From: Yinghuangia soli
GTDB taxonomy: Bacteria; Actinomycetota; Actinomycetes; Streptomycetales; Streptomycetaceae
Direction: 5' to 3'
Assembly: GCF_021502675.1 (NCBI RefSeq)
Contig: NZ_JAKFHA010000010.1
Coordinates: 62,001-126,000 of the forward strand
DNA length: 64,000 nt
In this document: in pieces, positions 53,139 to 59,990 of the stretch
Layout: each line of letters starts with the position of its first letter
Numbering within the stretch: the first letter of the stretch is position 1
Translations under genes and position numbers: made by a program
Notes under the pieces: generated by a model
The model's database searches: none
What the model saw: only the letters and a program-made list of their open reading frames with translations
Told to the model about the DNA's origin: nothing

Positions 53139-53173
53139 GATGTGCCGATGCCCCGGAATCAGGCTTCCAAGCG
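53139..53173. repeat. 35-bp repeat, copy B
   Basis: Same-orientation near copy of 48527-48561. On the minus strand it still reads RLEA-stop and the following bases, so it looks like the surviving tail of a second, deleted DUF1003-type gene. Confidence 0.75.
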
Positions 53174-53266
53174 CAGTTGCGCCGACCGCTCGTACGTTCT
53201 GACGCGCAAGGTCCGGGTAGCCGAACGAAGAGACTGGGACACAACGCCCACCTGGGTGCGGCTTCC

Positions 53267-53509
53267 GTGCTCGTGCTCATCACCTACGCCACACGCCACG
53301 GCTCGACCCGGTCGATCGCGGACCGGATCGGCGAACGGCCGGCCGAGCACAGCGTCGAAGTCGAGGTCTTGGAGACCTGCCAGGTCGGGCACCTGTGGCA
53401 GTACCGAGCCGTGATCGCGGGCAGCGCGATCCACGACGGCGACTTCCGCGACTGGGCCGAGATCGACGAGTGGGCCCTCGGCATCGCCGAAAAGCTCACG
53501 GTGGAATGA
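53267..53509 (+). pseudogene. Flavodoxin-like protein with internal deletion
   Basis: An 80-residue frame (GTG 53267). It starts like HemG/flavodoxin-type proteins with VLITYATRHGSTRSIADRIGE (FMN phosphate loop) and continues to AVIAGSAIHDGDF. It then jumps straight to the family's C-terminal helix RDWAEIDEWALGIAEKL. About 80 residues of the middle, including most FMN contacts, are missing without a frameshift. It cannot be a normal flavodoxin; a clean in-frame deletion is the simplest reading. No good ribosome site. Confidence 0.7.
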
Positions 53510-53973
53510 CACACCCCGGCCGACAGCGTCGCCCCGGCATCACCCGAGCCTCGAGTCCGAGTCGGACCGCTGACAACACCGCGTCCCCTTGCGGGGTTCC
53601 GGACATGGTCGGGGTGTGGATGGCCGACGGCCGACCCCTACCGGCGCCCTCCACCCTGCGCCGTACGCGATGCATGTCAGGTTGACGGAGTTTGCCGACC
53701 CACGGGACTGCGATGAGGACTAGGCTGCGGAACGGACGTCCCAGACCCCGACGGCACACTGGCACCGATCACGGATGTCCCAGGGAGCGGAAGCTTCGTC
53801 CGATCACCCGGGCATCCCCGAGGGAATCGACCGCGTCCCACCGCCCCGGACTCCGGCTGCCGGACCGGCTCTTCGCCCGCCGAACGAACCACACCACCGT
53901 GGAACTACCCACGCTGGTCCGGGAAACCGGTTCGCGTGCGGTGAGCCCGGTCGGCTCTCGGAACCGAGGCGCC
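53510..53973. other. 464-base intergenic region
   Basis: Upstream region of the STAS-ANTAR gene set. TTGACG at 53682 and TAGGCT at 53721 resemble promoter hexamers but are badly spaced. Nothing coding is supported. Confidence 0.5.
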
Positions 53974-54573
53974 ATGCCCAATCGCCAGACCGTCCCTGTC
54001 CACCTCGCCGTCTTCCGCTGCGACACCGTCACCGGAGCCCTGCTCACCGTCCAGGGCGAGATCGACGTCGACTCCGCGCCGCAGCTGCGCGGCTGCATGA
54101 CGCGCTGCCTGCTCGACGGCTACTCCACCATCGACGTCGACCTGTCCGGCGTGACCTTCTGCGACAGCAGCGGCCTGCACGCCTTCCTCGACACCTCCCG
54201 CGACGCCGCCAGGGCCGGCGGCCACCTGCGGCTGCACAACCTGAGCCCGATCGTTGCCCGGCTCCTCACCCTCACCGGTACCGGCACCATCCTCCTCGGC
54301 CTTCCCGCCCGGCCGACGCCCCCGAAACCCGACGCCGACGCCGACGAGCCTCCCGTCGGCCCCACCGAGGCAGGGCAGGTCATCGTCATCAGCAGCGCCT
54401 CCACCGACCCGCCAGGGCCGGAACGGCCCAGCGCCTGGCGGGTCCTGGGTTGGCTGCGCGGCGACCCGCTGCGGGAGGCGCTCCTCGGCAACCCCCGTGC
54501 GTCGCTCACGTCCGCGTTCGCGAGCCACGCCCAGCGAGCCACGAGCGAAGTGACCCGGTCGTGGTGGGGATAG
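53974..54573 (+). CDS. STAS-domain anti-sigma factor antagonist with C-terminal extension
   Basis: A 199-residue protein. An intact STAS domain (about 8-105) has LTVQGEIDVDSAPQLRG and the phospho-acceptor motif CDSSGLHAF (serine near 65). An acidic Asp/Pro linker and a 60-residue tail ending SWWG are unlike BldG or RsbV. It probably takes part in partner switching with an anti-sigma kinase encoded elsewhere; none is in the island. The ATG at 53974 follows GAGG. Confidence 0.88.
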   Translation: MPNRQTVPVHLAVFRCDTVTGALLTVQGEIDVDSAPQLRGCMTRCLLDGYSTIDVDLSGVTFCDSSGLHAFLDTSRDAARAGGHLRLHNLSPIVARLLTLTGTGTILLGLPARPTPPKPDADADEPPVGPTEAGQVIVISSASTDPPGPERPSAWRVLGWLRGDPLREALLGNPRASLTSAFASHAQRATSEVTRSWWG

Positions 54574-54631
54574 GCGCGGGGACGGGCGCAGGACCGCGCC
54601 GCCCCGACGTCCCGCGAACGCCGCGTGCCGC

Positions 54632-55438
54632 ATGCATTCCTCCGTGCCGGACGTGCGGCAGGTGAACGCCGTCGGCCGCTCGGCGCGGATCCGGGTCCTG
54701 GTCGCGGAGCACGCCGCCCGGCGCGGAGCCCAGGTGGGCGTGCTGGACGTCTGCACCGCCGCCGTTGCCGACCTCCCGGTGCAGGGCGCCGGGGTCTCCG
54801 CGATGTCGCTCTCCAAGTCCAGCCACCCCCTGTGCAGCACCGACGACGTCAGTGAGCAGTTGGAGGAACTGCAGCTCACCCTCGGCGAAGGCCCGTGCGT
54901 GGACGCCTTCGCTCAGGGCACCGCTGTGCTGACAGCAGACCTGCTCGTCGACGACGTCCTGGGCCGCTGGCCGGCGTTCGCACCCGCCGCGGCCCAGGCC
55001 GGCGCGCGGGCGGTCTTCGCCTTCCCGCTGCGGATCGGCGCCACCAGACCCGGTGTCCTGGACCTGTACGCCCACCAGCCCGGCGGCCTGGACCCCGAAC
55101 AACTCGCCGACGCCAAGGTCTTCGCCGACACCGCCACCCTCGTCCTGCTCCAGACCCCCCATACCGGACACAGCACACCGGCGACCCTCGTCGACGGCGG
55201 CACGCTTGACCTCTACTTCGCCGACCTGGGCGGCTACCGCGCCGAGATCGACCAGGCCACCGGCATGCTCACCGAACAACTCGGCGTCGGTATCGACGAG
55301 GCGTTCATCCGGCTGCGCGCCTACGCGTACGCCCACGGACGCCGTCTCGCCGACGTGTCCCGCGACGTCGTGGCCCGCACCCTGCGCTTCACCCCGGACC
55401 CTCCACCGAACAAGGGGACGATGCACGATGACATCTGA
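54632..55438 (+). CDS. GAF-ANTAR regulator 1
   Basis: A 268-residue protein: GAF domain (about 20-185; LGEGPCVDAF, WPAFAPAAAQAGARAVFAFPL) followed by an ANTAR domain (about 205-255; EIDQATGMLTEQLGVGIDEAFIRLR). ANTAR domains bind paired RNA hairpins and prevent termination, here presumably gated by a signal at the GAF domain. The start at ATG 54632 lacks a ribosome site; GTG 54662 is possible. Likely co-transcribed with the second GAF-ANTAR gene 80 bases on. Confidence 0.9.
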   Translation: MHSSVPDVRQVNAVGRSARIRVLVAEHAARRGAQVGVLDVCTAAVADLPVQGAGVSAMSLSKSSHPLCSTDDVSEQLEELQLTLGEGPCVDAFAQGTAVLTADLLVDDVLGRWPAFAPAAAQAGARAVFAFPLRIGATRPGVLDLYAHQPGGLDPEQLADAKVFADTATLVLLQTPHTGHSTPATLVDGGTLDLYFADLGGYRAEIDQATGMLTEQLGVGIDEAFIRLRAYAYAHGRRLADVSRDVVARTLRFTPDPPPNKGTMHDDI

Positions 55439-55518
55439 CACGACGCCGGGAAGCATGGACTCCACCGCATTTCAGCGTCCCCCCGCAACGGGGTCGGCCG
55501 CGATTGAGAGCGCCCCTG

Positions 55519-56283
55519 ATGGATGAACGGCTCCTGCTCCGGACCTTCGTCGAACTCGCCGACAACCTGGTCGCCGACTTCGACCTGATCGACTTCCTCC
55601 GACTGCTCACCGATCGGTGCGTCGGCATGCTCGGCGTCACCGCGGCCGGCGTCCTGCTGGCGGACCCGCAGGGCGACCTGCGGGTCATGGCGGCCTCTGA
55701 CGAACGCGTACGCCTCCTCGAACTGTTCCAGCTGCAGAACGACGAAGGCCCCTGCCTGGAATGCTTCCGCACCGGCGTACCCGTCACGGTCCCCGACCTC
55801 GCGATGCACACTGACCGCTGGCCGCGGTTCGCCGCCGAGGCACGGCACAGCGGATACACCGCCGTCCAGGCCTTCCCCATGCGCCTGCGCGACGAAGTCG
55901 TCGGCGCCCTCAACCTCTTCCGCACCGACGTCGGAGACTTCGACGGGGTCGACACGCAGATCGCCCAGGCCCTCGCCGACGTCGCCACCATCAGCCTCCT
56001 CCAACAACGCTCCGCCGACCGCAGCGACGTGCTCAACGAGCAGCTCCAGGCCGCACTCACCAGCCGCGTCCTGATCGAGCAGGCCAAAGGCAAACTCGCC
56101 GAACGCCACGGCCTCGACATGGAGCAAGCCTTCACCGCGCTGCGCAGCTACGCCCGTTCCCACAACCGCCGCCTCGCCGACCTCGCCCAAGCCTTCGTCG
56201 ACGGCACCGAATCCCTCACCGACCTGGGCACCGACCCGCAGACCACGAGCGTGCGACCCTCGCGCCATCCGCATCCCGCGTGA
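55519..56283 (+). CDS. GAF-ANTAR regulator 2
   Basis: A 254-residue protein with the same order: GAF (about 5-160; NDEGPCLECFRTG, WPRFAAEARHSGYTAVQAFPM) and ANTAR (about 175-230; LIEQAKGKLAERHGLDMEQAFTALR). It is better conserved in the ANTAR core than regulator 1. The ATG at 55519 follows GAGAG. Target RNAs are not identified; the duplicated leaders at 50998 and 56476 are candidates only by proximity. Confidence 0.92.
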   Translation: MDERLLLRTFVELADNLVADFDLIDFLRLLTDRCVGMLGVTAAGVLLADPQGDLRVMAASDERVRLLELFQLQNDEGPCLECFRTGVPVTVPDLAMHTDRWPRFAAEARHSGYTAVQAFPMRLRDEVVGALNLFRTDVGDFDGVDTQIAQALADVATISLLQQRSADRSDVLNEQLQAALTSRVLIEQAKGKLAERHGLDMEQAFTALRSYARSHNRRLADLAQAFVDGTESLTDLGTDPQTTSVRPSRHPHPA

Positions 56284-56475
56284 CGGCGCGCACCGCAACC
56301 GGCCCGCCGCTACGAACGGACGAGATGCGCGGCCCGGTCGGCGAGGGCTGCGGCGATGCCGCCCTAACTCACCAAGCGTGGACGCTCGTTGACATAGGGC
56401 AATCATCGGGCGTTAACTGGCAAATACGGCGCAGGGCGACAAGACCCCGGGTATCCAGGGGAAGCGCCCCGCCGA

Positions 56476-56517
56476 TTCGCCGAGACCCCGCGGACCCGAC
56501 CGTGTGGAGGCCCGGCC
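56476..56517 (+). repeat. Duplicated leader, copy 2 (copy 1 at 50998-51040)
   Basis: 42 bases nearly identical to the 43 bases before the 51041 gene, including the ribosome site GTGGAGGCCCGGCC, and directly abutting the start codon in both cases. The copy 1 leader can pair GCCGGG (51001-51006) with CCCGGC (51034-51039), enclosing the ribosome site. Confidence 0.85.
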
Positions 56518-56703
56518 TTGATCGCCCTGATTCTTCTTGCCTTGCTGGTCCTGATCCTGTTCGTCGCCGGCTTCACCCTCCCGCTGTTCGTCGTCGCAGC
56601 GGCGGTGTCGGTGATCGCCTGGATCCTCGGATCGATCCGCTACCGCCGCGAGCACCGAGACCGCTACCACCAAGGGCGCCGGGAAGGATGGCATCGTTGG
56701 TAG
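56518..56703 (+). CDS. 61-residue hydrophobic membrane peptide (paralogous module)
   Basis: TTG start at 56518 directly after GGAGGCCCGGCC. It reads MIALILLALLVLILFVAGF, then TLPLFVVAAAVSVIAWILG and a His/Arg/Tyr-rich basic tail ending EGWHRW. Same plan as the peptide at 51041: two helices, FTLP-type junction, basic tail, same leader. TTGACA at 56389 could belong to its promoter. Function unknown. Confidence 0.65.
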   Translation: MIALILLALLVLILFVAGFTLPLFVVAAAVSVIAWILGSIRYRREHRDRYHQGRREGWHRW

Positions 56704-56893
56704 TCACCTGAGTGGTCCACGGACCGTGGTGCCATAGCTTGAGGAGCCCGCGTTCTGCGTGAGCGATGCGTGAGCGGATGTGCCGGTACTCGCGCGCACG
56801 GAGGCCGACGGAGGCGCAGGTCCGGGTGTGCAGAGCGGTGAAAACCTGGACAGGGCGGACTCCGCAGGACGCCAGACCATGATTCATCGGGTG

Positions 56894-56956
56894 CTCGTAA
56901 TGCGTAGGTCAAGGGTTCGATTCCCTTAGGCGGCTCCCCAAGAAGGCCAGGTCAGA
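56894..56956 (+). repeat. Right attachment repeat (attR), displaced tRNA-Thr 3' half
   Basis: 63 bases identical to 46627-46689; not preceded by a tRNA 5' half, so this is the displaced original 3' end. The following terminator has an AGCT loop in place of TTCG, after which identity resumes for 14 bases. Confidence 0.95.
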
Positions 56957-56974
56957 AGCTTCTGACCTGGCCTT
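56943..56974 (+). terminator. Displaced tRNA-Thr terminator, AGCT loop
   Basis: The same 14-bp stem as at 46676-46707 but closed by AGCT, so the whole element is one uninterrupted palindrome, followed by TTGG. Probably the ancestral chromosomal terminator. Confidence 0.85.
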
Positions 56975-57104
56975 TTGGTATTTCGCGGGGCGGATGGCCG
57001 GGGTCCGGCGGGCGCCTGGTGCCGGTTGCTCTGTGCGTGTTGCCTCCGGCGTGGCTACCTGCCGGCTGCCGACCGGACCGTTCGGGTCGTGGCATGTTCG
57101 GCGT

Positions 57105-58379
57105 ATGGAGAACGCCCCTGGGGTTCCGCGATCCACCCGGCGCCCGCTGGTGACACTGGTGGTGCCGTTCCTGTCGGAATTCCGGCGGACGTTCTACGAG
57201 ACGCTCGAGCGCGATCTCGACGCGCAGGGGATCAGTCTCGTGGTCGCCCACGGCGACCCGTACAGCCAGGATCAGCGGACGCGGGCGGACGCCATCCGCA
57301 TGGACCGCGCGGTGCGGCTGCCGCAGCGCAGCGTGCGCATCGCGGGCCGGCCGTTCGTCCACAAGCGGCTCGGCACGCTGGCCCGCACCTCCGATGTGCT
57401 GGTGGTCGACCAGGCGTTGCGCAATCTGGAGCTGTACCCGCTCCTCGTACGCCAGCTGGCCGGATCAGGGCCGGCCATCGCCATGTGGGACCACGGCCGC
57501 ACGTACCACCGCCCGCAGTCGGCCGTGGAGCAGTCGCTCAAGTTCGCGCTGACCCGGCAGGCCCGCTGGTTCTTCGCGTATACCGACAGCGGCGTGCGGG
57601 CGGTCACCGACAACGGCTTCCCGGCAGGGCGGGCGACGGCCGTGCAGAACGCGATCGACACCACCGCGCTGGCGCGCGCCTACGAGGGCGTCACCGAGGA
57701 GCAGGTGGCCGAACTGCGGGAACTGCACGGGCTCCAGGCCGGACGGACCGGGCTGTACGTCGGCGCGCTGAGTCCGAACAAGCGCATCCCTTTCCTGCTC
57801 GACGCGGCCGAGGAGATCGCGCGGCGGCTGCCGGGTTTCAAGCTGCTGGTCGCCGGCACCGGGCAGCACAAGCACCTTGTCGCGGAGGCCGCGGCTCGCG
57901 GGCGGGCCGTGGTCTGGGTCGGCCAGGCCTTCGGGGACGACAAGGCGCTGCTCGGGGCCGCCTCGGATGTGCTGCTCATGCCCGCGTCGGTCGGCCTCGG
58001 CGTGGTCGACTCGTTCGTGCTGCGCTGCCCGATGGTGACCACCGGGACGCCCTGGCACGGACCCGAGTTCGACTACCTGGAGCACGGCCGCAATGCCGTG
58101 GTGACCCCCGACGACCCGGAATCGTTCGTCGACGGGGTCGTCGGTCTGCTGAGTGCCCCGGAGCGCTTGGCCGCCCTGCGTGCCGAGTGCGTCCGGGACA
58201 CCCCGCGCTATACGGTCGAGGAGATGAGCCGGCGGTTCACCGAGGGTCTGGTCCGGCTGCTTGCGGAGACGGGTCCGCGAGAGGGCGTACCGCGATCCGC
58301 GCCGGGTTGGTCGCGCATGTACCGTCGTCGAGCCGGAACGCCCAGCCATGGCCGGGGCACACCACGCACCCGTCCTTGA
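57105..58379 (+). CDS. Glycosyltransferase, GT4-like
   Basis: A 424-residue GT-B fold enzyme. Acceptor half (about 15-190) with TLVVPFLSEFRRTFYETLERD; donor half with LYVGALSPNKRIPFLLDAA (about 215-235), LLVAGTGQHK and the late PASVGLGVVDSF, in place of the E-x7-E helix. It should move a sugar from a nucleotide donor to a surface glycan. The ATG at 57105 has no ribosome site. The last 47 codons overlap the convergent MBL-Rieske gene, and the tail there is Arg/Gly-rich and not family-like. First gene after the island. Confidence 0.82.
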   Translation: MENAPGVPRSTRRPLVTLVVPFLSEFRRTFYETLERDLDAQGISLVVAHGDPYSQDQRTRADAIRMDRAVRLPQRSVRIAGRPFVHKRLGTLARTSDVLVVDQALRNLELYPLLVRQLAGSGPAIAMWDHGRTYHRPQSAVEQSLKFALTRQARWFFAYTDSGVRAVTDNGFPAGRATAVQNAIDTTALARAYEGVTEEQVAELRELHGLQAGRTGLYVGALSPNKRIPFLLDAAEEIARRLPGFKLLVAGTGQHKHLVAEAAARGRAVVWVGQAFGDDKALLGAASDVLLMPASVGLGVVDSFVLRCPMVTTGTPWHGPEFDYLEHGRNAVVTPDDPESFVDGVVGLLSAPERLAALRAECVRDTPRYTVEEMSRRFTEGLVRLLAETGPREGVPRSAPGWSRMYRRRAGTPSHGRGTPRTRP

Positions 58380-59817
58380 TCTCGGCCGTCGCCAGGTCGG
58401 CCATCGCATGCGGGCAGTACCGCTGGATCTCGTACCGGCTGCCTTCGTGCTCGACCACCGTGCGCTCGTCGAGTTGCTTGCCGCGCTCGTACCGCGCGTA
58501 CGCGCGGTAGCTCTCCGGGTCGGCGAACCTGAGGAAGACGACGAGGAATTCGTTGTAGCGGTCCGGCTCGCGGCTCGCCTCGAAGCGCAGGCTCAGGAAC
58601 AGTTCCTCCCAGCTGAGCTCCCGGTCCAGCACCAGGTTCAGCAGCCGGTCCTCGACGCGGAGCCGGTAGAAGTAGTCCTCTCCGGCGTGCGGGTAGACCG
58701 AGTCCTGGTACCGGGTGAAGTCGACGATCACGGACTCGGGGCAGGCGCCGACGCTCTCGACGAGCAGCCGGCCGCCGATGCGGTCCCGGAAGAACGCGGA
58801 GGCGGAGACCAGGGGTTGGAAGTACTCGCGGAGCTTTCCGAGCAGCGGTCCGGGGGCTTGGGGAATTTCCGCGAGCGCCTGCGCGATATCCGGTGCCCGG
58901 TCGCGCTGATAGTCGGACAGATAGGCATGCCGGTCCGTGAAGCACGGATGTTCCAAACGGCGTTTGTTGTCCTTGGCGTGATCGACGTGCGGTACGAGTT
59001 CGTCGCCGGGCAGCAGGATGACGGTGCGTTCGGCGAATCCTTCGCGCTCGGCGTACGCGTGGAATTCCGCCTGGGTCGGGAAGATCGAGTCGTCGTCCAG
59101 GTTCAGCGCGGAGAACTCCGGGTCCAGGAAGCACGGCGGGCCCGCCGCGGGCACCAGCCATCGCGCTCCGGAGGCCGCGAACATCTTGTGCACCGCACCG
59201 AACTTGTTCTCTCGCTTGTGCCGGGAAATCCGCCGCTTTTCCTCGGGCGAATAGTCGTACACGTACGGATGCCAGTTCGCGCCGGAGAATTGCATGAACA
59301 GGTAGTCGATGTCGAACGACTCGCGCAGCCAGGCGAGATCCCGTGCGGACAGCTTCATGTCGTTGACGTCCGCGATGGTGGCCTGGGGAGTCCGGATCAC
59401 GAGTGTGCAGTCGTCCCAGATCGGCACCGACTGCACCACCGGCGTCACCGCGAGGTCCGGCCCGAGCGAGTAGGTCTCGTGCGAGTCCAGGACGACGACC
59501 TCGTTGCGGACGCTGCCGGCCAGCTCGCGCTGCAGATAGCCGTCCGTGTAGCGGGGAATCAGGATCTTCGTGTCGGGCCGGAGCGTACGCAGGAACTCCG
59601 GGTCGAAATGGTCCCGGTGCTCGTGCGAGAGGAAGACATAGTCGGCCGCGCGCAGCGGCTCCAGGTCGAGCTGGTCGTTGCGGGGAAACTGGTGCCAGGT
59701 CGACAGGAAGGCGCCGCGCCGGGTGAACCACGGATCGACCACCAGGGACACGTCGGGTGTCTGCACGTAAATGCAGGCGTGTCCGTAGAAGTGCACGGTG
59801 TGGCGCGGTTCGTTCAT
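58237..59817 (-). CDS. Metallo-beta-lactamase fold protein fused to a Rieske [2Fe-2S] domain
   Basis: A 526-residue fusion. The N-terminal MBL-fold domain has HFYGHACIYVQ and the metal motif SHEHRDHFD (HxHxDH, about 63-70). A long middle domain (about 250-440) follows. The C-terminus holds a Rieske centre CPH-x16-CPGH (about 465-488). The same two parts, in varied order, occur in CMP-N-acetylneuraminate hydroxylase-like oxygenases, so an oxidative modification of a nucleotide sugar is plausible in this polysaccharide cluster; the substrate is unknown. The ATG at 59817 follows GAAGGA. It is divergent from the UDP-sugar dehydrogenase. Confidence 0.85.
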   Translation of the reverse strand: MNEPRHTVHFYGHACIYVQTPDVSLVVDPWFTRRGAFLSTWHQFPRNDQLDLEPLRAADYVFLSHEHRDHFDPEFLRTLRPDTKILIPRYTDGYLQRELAGSVRNEVVVLDSHETYSLGPDLAVTPVVQSVPIWDDCTLVIRTPQATIADVNDMKLSARDLAWLRESFDIDYLFMQFSGANWHPYVYDYSPEEKRRISRHKRENKFGAVHKMFAASGARWLVPAAGPPCFLDPEFSALNLDDDSIFPTQAEFHAYAEREGFAERTVILLPGDELVPHVDHAKDNKRRLEHPCFTDRHAYLSDYQRDRAPDIAQALAEIPQAPGPLLGKLREYFQPLVSASAFFRDRIGGRLLVESVGACPESVIVDFTRYQDSVYPHAGEDYFYRLRVEDRLLNLVLDRELSWEELFLSLRFEASREPDRYNEFLVVFLRFADPESYRAYARYERGKQLDERTVVEHEGSRYEIQRYCPHAMADLATAEIKDGCVVCPGHGWAFRLDDGTCATNPARIAVRPLADPSPQAAGPDPR

Positions 59818-59990
59818 GTCCGGATCCTTCGGTCGTCCGAATGGCCACGCCCACCTTCCCGGCAATCGACCGCGGGTCGGCGTGGCTTGCCGCACGACCG
59901 GGAGCGGTTTCACCCGCGCGGAGCAGCGCGCGCCGGGAAATGCGCCACGCGGTTCGCCTACCCTGGCAACACCTTTGGAAAGGGCGGACC

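Larger units (their letters stand above)
46627..56956. mobile_element. Genomic island integrated at tRNA-Thr, integrase not found
   Basis: About 10.2 kb bounded by 63-bp direct repeats of the tRNA-Thr 3' half. This is the classic footprint of tyrosine-recombinase integration, with crossover near the anticodon loop. I find no integrase, excisionase or replication gene inside, so the element is either decayed or mobilised in trans. Cargo: STAS, DUF5994, DUF1003, GlsB, Asp23, mIHF, PRC-barrel, GAF-ANTAR and small membrane proteins. Several genes are broken. Confidence 0.85.
56704..57104. other. 401-base region containing attR
   Basis: Holds the last non-coding part of the island, the right att repeat and terminator, and the leader of the glycosyltransferase gene. 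Minus-strand frames here lack any recognisable integrase motif. Confidence 0.55.

Noticed and set aside
56573-56912. Remnant integrase next to attR on the minus strand
   Set aside because: The frames lack the R...HxxR...Y pattern of tyrosine recombinases and any serine-recombinase motif.
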